From the NCBI GenBank assembly GCA_030550555.1, contig JAUQPD010000017.1, forward strand, positions 1 to 32,319: a stretch of 32,319 bases of DNA, in the 5' to 3' direction. The DNA is from Thermodesulfobacteriota bacterium. GTDB taxonomy: Bacteria > Desulfobacterota > Thermodesulfobacteria > Thermodesulfobacteriales > Thermodesulfobacteriaceae. The notes below the pieces were generated by a model, which saw only the letters and a program-made list of their open reading frames with translations, did not search any database and was not told the origin of the DNA. Position numbers and translations under genes: made by a program. Shown here piece after piece: positions 1 to 7,539 of the stretch (its first letter is position 1; each line of letters begins with the position of its first letter).

Positions 1-121
1 TTTAGTTTTAGATGTTTTTGAGCATGCTTTCATGATTGACTATGGGTTGAAGAGGGCAGATTATATAGAAGCCTTTTTTAGAAATTTGAATTGGAAGGTA
101 GTTGAGAGTAGGTTAGTTTAG
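1..121 (+). CDS. Fe/Mn superoxide dismutase, C-terminal end (partial)
   Basis: Only the last 39 codons are inside the window; the reading frame begins at base 2 and stops at TAG 119-121. The visible segment contains the strongly conserved DVFEHAFMIDYG block followed by RADYIEAFFRNLNW. In the Fe/Mn superoxide dismutase family this block holds the C-terminal metal-ligand Asp and His (D-x-x-x-H) and the closing helix. The enzyme converts superoxide to oxygen and hydrogen peroxide in the cytoplasm. The metal (Fe, Mn or cambialistic) cannot be judged from this piece. The gene ends 26 bp before a MITE-like element, so it marks the conserved chromosomal side of the accessory island. Confidence 0.88.
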   Translation, partial: LVLDVFEHAFMIDYGLKRADYIEAFFRNLNWKVVESRLV

Positions 122-146
122 TAAGTTAAGTCACTCCATTTGAGGG

Positions 147-503
147 GCTGAGGGTGTTCTATTATATTTTATTATTTCACTTTTTTGGTCCAAATAACCC
201 CAAGCACTACGGCATATACAGATTGTAAAGAAGCATCGTGCAAAGCGCCATCTTTATAGCTATATCCTACAACTTTACTCTAAAATGGCTTCCTATAGCT
301 TGCTTAACAGTCCCAGCTTAATTTTTCCCTCTTTCCTTTTCAAATCTTTCTTGCCACTTCTCTTGCAATTCTTTGAAGTATTTCGGGATCAATTTTTTTA
401 AGTGTAAGTTCAGTTCTTCGCATTTCTATTCCTACCTCCCTTTTTCTATCCAGATTTTCCTTAAAATATTATTATAAAAATTGTTATTTAGAACACCCTC
501 AGC
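147..503. repeat. MITE-like element, copy 1 (14-bp perfect terminal inverted repeats)
   Basis: The ends are GCTGAGGGTGTTCT (147-160) and its exact reverse complement (490-503). A second copy at 6516-6863 is in the same orientation and most positions match. The reverse strand carries shreds of a transposase: an ATG at about 429 opens MRRTELTLKKIDPEILQRIA and stops soon after, and further in a different frame reads DASLQSVYAVVLGVIW. This looks like an internally deleted, non-autonomous derivative of a larger insertion sequence that kept the two ends of the transposase gene. The transposase family is not certain; the GGGTGTTCT-type terminus recalls IS256-like (mutator) elements, but that is a guess. 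Confidence 0.8.
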
Positions 504-509
504 AGGTAG

Positions 510-538
510 TTGACAAGTGATTTAAAGTTTTGTATAAT
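510..538 (+). promoter_or_regulatory. Consensus sigma-70-type promoter for the GTPase island
   Basis: TTGACA (510-515), a 17-nt spacer and TATAAT (533-538) give a perfect match in both hexamers at the optimal spacing. It begins seven bases after the right end of the MITE and lies about 105 bp upstream of a good Shine-Dalgarno (GGAGGAG, 629-635) with ATG 645. It is the only strong promoter seen before the co-oriented genes up to leoA. Confidence 0.75.
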
Positions 539-644
539 TATAAAAAATTTAAAAAATCAAAATGATGTTTTTAAAAATTTTGAGGTGGTTTATAATATTA
601 TTTTTAGGTAAAATTTAATAAATAATATGGAGGAGAGTTAAACT

Positions 645-1187
645 ATGGAGTTAGAAATAAAAGATTGTAGTTCTTCCCCAACGTCCTCCCTAGATAAAGT
701 GAGTTTTTAATTTGAATTAGCGTTGAATTTATTTAAAGAAACACCTCAAGATTTACAAATCAAATAAAGCGATGATAAAGAAATAAACTTGGCAAAGATA
801 ACTGCAATTGGTAATTTACAATGTAAAAAAGTAAAAGCATATACAGAGTTAATAGATGGTGGAATTTCTTTAATTAAATCCCTAGTTGATGCTAGGAAGG
901 AACTAGATAAATTTGAAAGAGAATTTCAAAAGGAAATAAATAAATGTAATGACAAACTTTCTGATTTAAAATCTACGGTTAATGTTTACAAGAAATAATT
1001 AGATATGCTTCAATTTTAATCAAATATGTTATTTAAAAAAGCAATTGAGTCTAAAAATTATGAAGTTATTGATAAAGTTTTAGAAATAAATAATCAGATA
1101 ATCAAATTACTATCAATTTTAACTCTTTTAAATATTAGTCTTGGAAAACACGCTAATATGTCTAAAATATTTGGAGAAATACCATGA
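645..1187 (+). pseudogene. Coiled-coil protein gene, ~180 codons, interrupted by four in-frame TAA codons
   Basis: A strong Shine-Dalgarno (GGAGGAG, 629-635) precedes ATG 645, and one frame reads sensibly to TGA 1185-1187. It is broken by TAA at 708, 765, 996 and 1017 and contains no frameshift. Each TAA sits where a Gln would read naturally, for example YKK-stop-LDMLQF-stop-SNMLF, so single CAA-to-TAA changes would explain all four. The middle and end are charged and helical (KELDKFEREFQKEI; IESKNYEVIDKVLEI), suggesting a coiled coil; no family was recognised. The stop overlaps the next gene's start as ATGA (1184-1187), the architecture of a once translationally coupled operon. The longest uninterrupted piece is 789-998 (69 aa, with a non-AUG start). 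Confidence 0.6.
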
Positions 1188-1969
1188 TTACAGAATTTGA
1201 GATAATAGACGATATCTACGAAAAAGTTCAAAGTATGCCAATTAGCAGTAGTGATTTTCATCCTACACTTAATACTCTAATAGAAACAATAAGTGAGAAA
1301 TATAAAGAAATAGATTACAAGTATAAAGATGGTATCGGAGAACTAGAGCAAGATCTTGCAGATTTCCCATTAGAAGCTATAAAATTAATGGGAGGACAAG
1401 TAAAAGATTCGTCTTAACATGGAGAGTCAAAGGGAATTTCTAAAATTATTGAAGATTTTCAAAAAACAAATAAAATTAGTTACATCGACTATCATGATGT
1501 AAGAGACAACACAAAACAGAGTTTAGCAGCAATAACAATCGTAGGTGGAATTTTAGCCATAACTGGAGTAGGAACTTTGCTATGGAAGAAGAAAAAAGAA
1601 AGAGATTTAAGAGAAAAGATTGCTGAATACAGAAGTACATATTATTCACACTTAAAAGAAAATATAAATGCACTAATATATCTAAGACAAATTTGTATAG
1701 AACAGAAGACTAATTCAGAAAGTATCCAAAGAAACGAACTTACTAAATACAATAAAAAAATTTCATCCATGCAAAAAAAGTATCTTATACTATTGAAATT
1801 ATGAATAATGCTATATTGAAAATTGATAGTTTTCTTAGTGATGAACCTATTGTAGAATTAATAAAATAAGAAGCTCAAATCTGAATACTTAAGATGGTTT
1901 AGCAAAAAAAAAGATAAGATAAATTTCTTCGTGAATAGAATTTATAATGTTAAAATCTCAGTCTATTGA
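1184..1969 (+). pseudogene. Single-pass membrane / coiled-coil protein gene with one in-frame TAA and two likely frameshifts
   Basis: ATG 1184 overlaps the previous stop. The frame runs to TAA 1415-1417, then continues in the same frame through a hydrophobic segment (about codons 109-128, AAITIVGGILAITGVGTLLW) followed by basic KKKKERD and helical sequence to TGA 1802. Coding sense then resumes in another frame after a seven-A run near 1771-1779 (…YTIEIMNNAILKIDSFL…) to TAA 1867. It resumes again in a third frame (KSEYLRWFSKKKDKINFF…) to TGA 1967-1969. Read through the defects, this is a ~260-codon protein with one transmembrane helix and a basic coiled-coil tail. Its original stop overlaps the start of the first GTPase by 23 bp. 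Function unknown; the context suggests an accessory membrane partner of the dynamin-like proteins. Confidence 0.55.
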
Positions 1970-3980
1970 ATTTACTGATTTATTAAAGACTAAAAGCAGA
2001 GAGTTCATAAATAAACTTTCTGACTTGGTCAAATTACAAAGCATTGAAACGCTCCCGGAGGAATTTAAAAGTATTCTCAGAAATATTGGTGATAAAGTCA
2101 CTGAAGCGGTCGGTGAAATTAGTGCAGAGATAGAAAAAATTACATCCAACATTCAAGCCGATACATTTAATATTAGCTTTTTTGGTGAGACCAATGCGGG
2201 AAAAAGTACATTAATTGAGGCACTTATTGGTGGGGATGGAAGATCAATAGGAACGGGTATTAAGGATTTTACTAGAGATGTTGTGGAGTATGAGTTAAAA
2301 TTAAGTAATGTAGATCGTAGAATAAAACTTATTGATATGCCTGGCATAGAAGGCAAAGAGCAGCATTTCATCGAAAAAATTAAGGAGGCTGTTTACAAAT
2401 CTCATATAGTTTTCTATGTCACTTCTGCATCTAAGGAGCCAGAAAGAGAAACATTAGTCAAGGTCAAGAATTACCTCAATAAAAAGGCAAAAGTGTTTGT
2501 GATATTAAACAAAAGGACGGGAGTTGAGTCTTACAAATACAAAAGAGTTTTAATAGATGAGAATATTGAAAAAGTCATAGAAAGAACCAAAAGTTTGATG
2601 CTAAAAGAATTGGATAATTTCTTTTCAGGAAAAATTATAGTTATAGATGCTCATCTTGCTTTTCTCTCCATGGGTAAAATAGAGGAAGGTAACAGATTCC
2701 AAAAAGATTTGGAAAAGGCTCTGTCAATTTTTAGTTCTAAGTCTGAAATGTCGTTTTTTTCAGGAATGAATTATTTAATGAAGGTCATATCTGACTTGTC
2801 TAATCCTTCAAAGCTGAATATTGAAATAATGAGAACAAATTTCTATAAAATTTTAGGTGAGATGGAGAAAATAATTACTGATATTTTGAGAAATAAAAAA
2901 GAGCTAGACCAAAAAATGAGAGAGTTGATAGATGAAAATTATAACTTAATTAAAGAAATCAAAACATATTGGCAACAATTAAGTACAAACATACTAACTG
3001 CAGCTGATTCTGAAATTGATAGAGTATGTAATGAAATAGAAAGTCGACTCTATAAAGCTACAGAGAATGATAAAGAGATAAGTGAGAGTTATATTAAAGA
3101 AGAGATTATGAATGCTTTAGTATCTATTGAGAAAAAAACCGAAACTGAAATAAGAGAATTCTCGGATTATATTCAACAAAGACTTAAAATTCATTCTGAA
3201 AAAATTGAGATATTAATTTCAATAAGACAAGCGGACTTATCATTAAATTTGAAGGAACTGTTGAATAAGACTAAAATGGGAATAGAGGATTACATAGAAA
3301 GAGCATTTAAATCATCAATACCAGTCATTTTTGGATTAATATCTGGTAAGGTTGGTCTGATACTTGGAATTGTAATATCAATCTGGAATATTTTCAAAAC
3401 TCGTGACGAAATAATTGCTAAAAAGAAAAGAATGGTGTCAGCTAGAGTCAAAAGCATGCGTGAGGAATTGAAAAAATATATACGCGATGAACTAAAAAGA
3501 GAGTTATATAAGAGGGACAGAACAATAGAAAGAATTAAGAAAAACCTCAGCAATTTAGAAAGATCTATAAGGTTTATCCTAAGAGAAATTGATTCTGGAA
3601 TTGAGGGACTTCAAGGAATTAGAAAAGAAATTACATGTTATTTTCTCAAACAGATTTTATCTTCTGAAAAGATAAATATAAAATATGGATATATTGACTT
3701 ATCACTAAGCGGAGCCTTAGTGATTATTGATAATCCACAAAAAAATGATGCCTCAAAAATTGCCAAAATACTCAACCTAAGACAAAACAATGTTTTCGTA
3801 TTTTCTAATGTGTCTCAGATATTAGAATATTATAATAACATCAATCCCCAGGATATAGAGGGAGAATTAATTTTTAGAGGATTAAATTTTCTTAAGAAAG
3901 AGTTTAATATAAACAAAATTATAAGAGACAAAATTAGCAAAAAAATTGAGATAATTTTTAAGAATGGAGGAGTAGCATGA
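1947..3980 (+). CDS. leoBC: Dynamin-like GTPase, LeoBC-type (Eleos system component)
   Basis: This 677-aa protein has an N-terminal GTPase domain: P-loop GETNAGKST (80-88) and G3 DMPG (130-133). The G4 position reads NKRT (188-191) without the usual Asp. A long helical, coiled-coil-rich stalk follows (about 290-560), interrupted by a hydrophobic stretch (458-482) that could insert into or press on membrane. A small α/β-looking C-terminal tail ends the protein. This layout is that of bacterial dynamin-like proteins. The adjacency to a clear LeoA points to LeoBC, the partner in the Eleos anti-phage system (Leo proteins were first described in enterotoxigenic E. coli). ATG 1947 is the only start after an in-frame stop at 1932; no good Shine-Dalgarno precedes it, so translation was probably coupled to the overlapping upstream gene. 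The gene is intact although its upstream partners are broken. The LeoBC assignment rests on context and fold more than on remembered sequence. Confidence 0.68.
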   Translation: MLKSQSIEFTDLLKTKSREFINKLSDLVKLQSIETLPEEFKSILRNIGDKVTEAVGEISAEIEKITSNIQADTFNISFFGETNAGKSTLIEALIGGDGRSIGTGIKDFTRDVVEYELKLSNVDRRIKLIDMPGIEGKEQHFIEKIKEAVYKSHIVFYVTSASKEPERETLVKVKNYLNKKAKVFVILNKRTGVESYKYKRVLIDENIEKVIERTKSLMLKELDNFFSGKIIVIDAHLAFLSMGKIEEGNRFQKDLEKALSIFSSKSEMSFFSGMNYLMKVISDLSNPSKLNIEIMRTNFYKILGEMEKIITDILRNKKELDQKMRELIDENYNLIKEIKTYWQQLSTNILTAADSEIDRVCNEIESRLYKATENDKEISESYIKEEIMNALVSIEKKTETEIREFSDYIQQRLKIHSEKIEILISIRQADLSLNLKELLNKTKMGIEDYIERAFKSSIPVIFGLISGKVGLILGIVISIWNIFKTRDEIIAKKKRMVSARVKSMREELKKYIRDELKRELYKRDRTIERIKKNLSNLERSIRFILREIDSGIEGLQGIRKEITCYFLKQILSSEKINIKYGYIDLSLSGALVIIDNPQKNDASKIAKILNLRQNNVFVFSNVSQILEYYNNINPQDIEGELIFRGLNFLKKEFNINKIIRDKISKKIEIIFKNGGVA

Positions 3981-5626
3981 TAAACACAGAAAGAGAAAAA
4001 ATAATTAATGAACTCAAAAATCTTGAGTCTTTTATCAAGGATTTGAATCAAAGGTATGAGCTTGAGATGGAAGATTTGATTGAAAAAATTAAAAAAGCTA
4101 TATCTAATTTAGAAAAGAGTAAATTTATAGTTGCAGTTTTCGGAGCCTTCTCTGATGGTAAATCAACCATACTGTCTGCAATTACTAAAGATTTTAATAT
4201 TAAAATCTCACCAGAGCCAACTACAGACAAAATAGTCGAATATTCCTACGGTGAATTTATTTTTGTTGATACCCCTGGAATTTTTTCTGATAACCTGATG
4301 CACGATGAAAAGACAAAAAAATTCATATCTGAGGCAAATGTGATAATATTTGTTTGTGATGCGGTTAATCCAATAAAACAAAGCCATATACCTGTTCTTA
4401 AATGGTTATTCAATGAGCTTGGAAAGCTAGATGTAACAATTTTTGTCTTAAATAAAATGGATTTAGTAGTATCACTTGAGGATGATTTTGAATTTAAGAA
4501 AATGTCAGAAATCAAGAAGAATGCCCTTTTAGAGTCACTAAAAGACATTGTAAGTATCAGTTCTGAAGTACCTATATTGTTTATATCGGCAAACCCCTAT
4601 GATTTAGGTTTTGACTATTGGAGGAATAAATGGGAAGATTATGAGAAACTTTCAAGAATAGGAACTTTAATTACTGAGATCAATCGTGCATATAATCTAT
4701 ACAAAGAAGAACTAATTATAAAAGCCGGAATCAGCGTGATAAGAGAAACTCTTTTAACTTATCTTGAGAATCTAAAAAAAATTAAGGAAATTACCGATAA
4801 GAAATTCAAAATTAACGAAAATTTAGCAAAGAAATTAGAACTTGATATGAAAAAGTTAAAGAATAATATAAGAAATTCATTTGAACTATATAAACAAGGA
4901 TTGACTAACTTGAGAGAGGATGTTCTGTTGAAGTTGGAGTCTACTAAAGATCTTGATGATTTGAGAAAATTTGTTGAGATAGAATTAGGTAAAGATGGAG
5001 AGATTTTAAAATCAAATATAGTCACCTGCATCAATAGAGCGTTATCTCCTTACGAAACTTCTGTGGTAGAATTTAATAAACAGCTTGATTTTGCTGTAGC
5101 TGATTCTTTAAAACTTCATCAGGAAATTATAATTACTGTATCAACAGGTATTGTTAAAGTGAGCGATAAAATACTTAGTTTTAATACAAGTAGTCTTATG
5201 AAAGAATTATTAAAAATAAGAAAAACTTATGGACTTGATAAAATCATAAAATTTCAGGGAAAAGGTACACATATGCAATGGGCTTCAAGGTGGGCAACTA
5301 GACTTCAAACATTTGCAAAAATAGGTAAAGTATTAGGTCAAATTTTAACAGTGATATCCTTTTTAAAAGAAATTTATGACTCATATGAGTTTAACAATAA
5401 GAAAAATGAAATCAAAGATGTAATACATTCCCTATTTAAAGAGTTATTAGAGATAAGTTATGATGAATATGTAAAAACTTTTTTTCCTTTTGTTGTTGAT
5501 TTTGATAAAGAGTTTTCGAAATTAAGACAGGAAATCGAACATGACAGAGAAATGATCCATGAACTTAGTAAAGATCTATTAAACATTGAAGGAATGCTCA
5601 GAAAGTTTAAATATTTGCCAAAATAA
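3977..5626 (+). CDS. leoA: Dynamin-like GTPase LeoA (Eleos system component)
   Basis: This 549-aa protein has all G motifs: P-loop GAFSDGKST (56-64), G3 DTPG (98-101), G4 NKMD (159-162) and a G5-like SAN (204-206). The segment between G3 and G4 (FISEA…CDAVNPIKQSH…LKW) closely resembles what I recall of E. coli LeoA, and GAFSDGK is characteristic. A long helical stalk follows, with a short hydrophobic stretch near 447-463. LeoA is a bacterial dynamin; with LeoBC it forms Eleos, a defence system thought to act at membranes during phage infection. The start is well supported by GGAGGAG at 3965-3971 and overlaps the leoBC stop by 4 bp (ATGA), implying translational coupling and stoichiometric expression. 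Base composition is markedly AT-rich, as in the rest of the island. Confidence 0.82.
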   Translation: MINTEREKIINELKNLESFIKDLNQRYELEMEDLIEKIKKAISNLEKSKFIVAVFGAFSDGKSTILSAITKDFNIKISPEPTTDKIVEYSYGEFIFVDTPGIFSDNLMHDEKTKKFISEANVIIFVCDAVNPIKQSHIPVLKWLFNELGKLDVTIFVLNKMDLVVSLEDDFEFKKMSEIKKNALLESLKDIVSISSEVPILFISANPYDLGFDYWRNKWEDYEKLSRIGTLITEINRAYNLYKEELIIKAGISVIRETLLTYLENLKKIKEITDKKFKINENLAKKLELDMKKLKNNIRNSFELYKQGLTNLREDVLLKLESTKDLDDLRKFVEIELGKDGEILKSNIVTCINRALSPYETSVVEFNKQLDFAVADSLKLHQEIIITVSTGIVKVSDKILSFNTSSLMKELLKIRKTYGLDKIIKFQGKGTHMQWASRWATRLQTFAKIGKVLGQILTVISFLKEIYDSYEFNNKKNEIKDVIHSLFKELLEISYDEYVKTFFPFVVDFDKEFSKLRQEIEHDREMIHELSKDLLNIEGMLRKFKYLPK

Positions 5627-6006
5627 ATATTTATTTTGAATGAATTTTTCGCAAGAGTGTAAACTAACCTAAAAATTTAAAAATTTAAACATGAGAGAAA
5701 AGGAGATGGAAAATTTTACGAAACTTGTAAAATTCTAATTGAATGCGAAGATTTTAAATTTTACAATGACAAGGAAATCAAGGTTATTTGTAAAAAAGGA
5801 CGAAAAAAAAACAGACTTTGTAGCAGTAAATAGAAAATAGAACTTTTATAATTTGTAAAGTAAAATCACTTAAAGAGGGTCTTAAATCATCAACTTGGAG
5901 ACAAATCTAAAAAAAGTGATACTGTATATTTTGGCAGATTTAAGACACTTAGTCAGAGAATTAGAGAAAGAATGTAAAAAAATAAATAAATAGGGGGAGG
6001 GGATTA
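5627..6006 (+). pseudogene. Degraded coding remnants downstream of leoA
   Basis: No intact gene is present, but stretches read like protein. From about 5703 one frame gives GKFYETCKILIECEDFKFYN… and loses sense at a nine-A run near 5803-5811. Another frame from 5886 gives a clean 35-residue end (…ILADLRHLVRELEKECKK…) stopping at TAG 5991, immediately before the next ribosome binding site. This suggests one or two small genes of the island that have decayed by indels and nonsense changes. No family was recognised. Confidence 0.35.
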
Positions 6007-6311
6007 ATGGACGAGTTGGAAAAACTGGAAAAACTTCTCTTAGATCTCATAAGAAGATTAGCAGGACAGAAGGTGGTAAAATATTAGGAGCTCATGGAAA
6101 GGAGACACTCGGACCAACTGAAACAATGTTAGATTTAGCAAAAAAAATGCTTGATGAATTAAGGAAAATTAAAAGTAAAAAAATTAATTGTTTTGAATCT
6201 ATCTTATACTATACAACCCTACAATATAAAGGATTGATATATCATTTTTCAACAATTAAAAAACAAATACACTTAGAATCATCTGTCTCTTTAAAAAAAG
6301 CTAATAAATGA
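6007..6311 (+). pseudogene. Small helical protein gene, probably frameshifted
   Basis: A strong purine-rich ribosome binding site (GGGGAGGGG, 5994-6002) precedes ATG 6007. The first frame gives MDELEKLEKLLLDLIRRLAGQ and stops at TAG 6085. The neighbouring frame is open from 6060 and continues naturally (EGGKILGAHGKETLGPTETM…) to TGA 6309-6311. A one-base indel near 6060-6072 would join them into a ~101-codon protein. The longest uninterrupted ORF is 6126-6311 (61 aa). The N-terminus is an amphipathic Leu/Glu/Lys helix; no family was recognised. The stop overlaps the next start as ATGA, so this was part of a coupled gene set following leoA. Confidence 0.4.
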
Positions 6312-6463
6312 GGCTGTTCGATAATCTTAATCCGGATCTTGACATAAAATTTGCTGAAAAATTTAAATCTATAAAGAAATGCCACAAAAAAGGAGCAAAT
6401 GTTCTTCACCCTTTCAATGTATTTGCCTTCAACTCTAATTTGGTGCTTTGGCTATTTTGGTGA
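6308..6463 (+). pseudogene. 5' fragment of a gene truncated by insertion-sequence DNA
   Basis: ATG 6308 overlaps the preceding TGA. About 44 codons read as protein (MRLFDNLNPDLDIKFAEKFK…) before the sequence passes, near 6444, into the conserved tail of the rve-type IS found elsewhere in the window; the frame ends at TGA 6461. The gene therefore appears cut off by an IS, leaving only its N-terminus. Product unknown. Confidence 0.4.
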
Positions 6464-6513
6464 GAAATTTTTTAAAAATCCATCACAGCCTAAAATCCCA
6501 TGGTTGCATACAA
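6444..6513 (+). mobile_element. IS right-end fragment (tail of rve transposase)
   Basis: The sequence from the GGTGCTTTGGCTATTTTGG region to GCATACAAGG aligns base by base, with substitutions, to the tails at 7396-7475, 8229-8304, 10047-10131 and 32050-32122. Key shared words are TATTTT-GTGA, TTTAAAAA, CCTAAAAT(C) and ATGG-GCATAC. It is the most diverged copy. Only the 3' end of the transposase and the terminal bases remain, directly followed by MITE copy 2. Confidence 0.55.
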
Positions 6514-6515
6514 GG

Positions 6516-6863
6516 TCTGAGGGTGTTCCATAGTGTTATTAATATTCCATTTTTTTTGGTCCAAATAACCCCAAACACTACGGCTATATACAGATAGTAA
6601 AAAAGCATCGTGCAAGCGCCATCTTTATTGCTATGTCCTCCAACTTTACTCTAAAATGACTTCCTATGCTTGCTTAACCGTCCCCGCTTAATTTTTCCCT
6701 CTTTCCTTTTCAAAATCTTTCTTGCCACTTCTCTTGCAATTCTTTGATGTATTTCGGGATTAATTTTTTAAGTGTAAGTTCAGTTCTTCGCATTTCTATT
6801 CATAACTCCTTTTTGTATCCAGATTTTCTTTAAGTAAAAATTGTTATTCAGAACACCCCCTTG
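6516..6863. repeat. MITE-like element, copy 2
   Basis: Direct-orientation copy of the element at 147-503. It shares long identical blocks, for example the GGTCCAAATAACCCCAA region and the GTGTAAGTTCAGTTCTTCGC region. The left end CTGAGGGTGTTCC and right end AGAACACCCCC are imperfect, so this copy is more decayed than copy 1. Together the two copies bracket the GTPase island like the ends of a composite element. Confidence 0.75.
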
Positions 6864-6869
6864 AGGGCC

Positions 6870-7475
6870 CCCCTGCATAAGTTCCGGTGCCTTTTAGAAG
6901 GAAAAATATGGTAAAGTGGAAGTTAAAGATCATAAGAAAGGGGGATAATGATGAAGAAGAGGGGTAGGTATGGAAAGACTTAAACTTACTGCAAAAACTT
7001 GAAACCCTTAAAGATGTCTCAAAAAGAGAGGAAGTTACCCTTAGAGTCATCCAAGACTTGGCAGAGAGAAGTTTAAACCTTTGGTTATACTCATTTATCC
7101 AGTAGGGTAGCTCGTGATTTTTTAGAGAAATTTTGTGCTGAAGCTCCCTTTTGAGATAAGGGGGTGAAGACAGATAAAGGGAGTGAGTTTTTAAGGGAAT
7201 TTGAGAGATATTTGAGGATTATCCGAGATATCCTAAGGGGAATGTTTATGTAGAGAGATTTAATAGGAGTCTTGTGGAGGGATTTATAGATTATCGGGAG
7301 GATGAGTTGAGAGAGGACATAGAGGGATTCAACCGAGAGCTTATGTAGTATTTGATTTGGTGTAATACGGAGAGGGTTCATTCAGGGATAGGGGGAGAAG
7401 CTCCTTTGAGGTATTTTTGTGATAAGTATTTAAAAAATTCAGTCGAGTCAAAAATCATATGAACGCATACAGGGG
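6870..7475 (+). mobile_element. Degenerate rve-type insertion sequence (IS481/IS3-like group)
   Basis: The left end CCCCTGCATAAGTTCC (6870) and right end ACGCATACAGGGG (7463-7475) form a plausible imperfect inverted repeat. Pieces of a DDE integrase-core transposase are readable: VKTDKGSEFLREFERYL (about 7160-7210), then VERFNRSLVEGFIDYR and NTERVHSGIGG (7245-7390), ending LKNSVESKII. D, the GSEF block and the E of VERFNR fit the rve fold. In-frame stops, a frameshift near 7225 and a shortened N-terminal half show it is dead. A related copy lies at 31643-32122. Confidence 0.72.
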
Positions 7476-7476
7476 C

Positions 7477-7504
7477 TTGACAGAGAACATTTTGAACGTA
7501 TTCT
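7477..7504 (+). promoter_or_regulatory. Promoter formed at the IS right end
   Basis: TTGACA (7477-7482) lies two bases outside the IS terminus. A 16-nt spacer and TATTCT (7499-7504) follow, 36 bp ahead of the coiled-coil gene start. The same GGGGCTTGACA junction recurs at 10128-10138, so the -35 hexamer may be part of the element's end. Confidence 0.45.
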
Positions 7505-7539
7505 TTATGAGTAGATGAAATTCAAATATGAGGTGTGTT

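Noticed and set aside
645-1804. TAA reassigned to glutamine (alternative genetic code)
   Set aside because: All other genes in the window, including adjacent leoBC and leoA, use TAA only as a stop or lack it in frame, and the second gene also has likely frameshifts, so pseudogene decay is the simpler reading.
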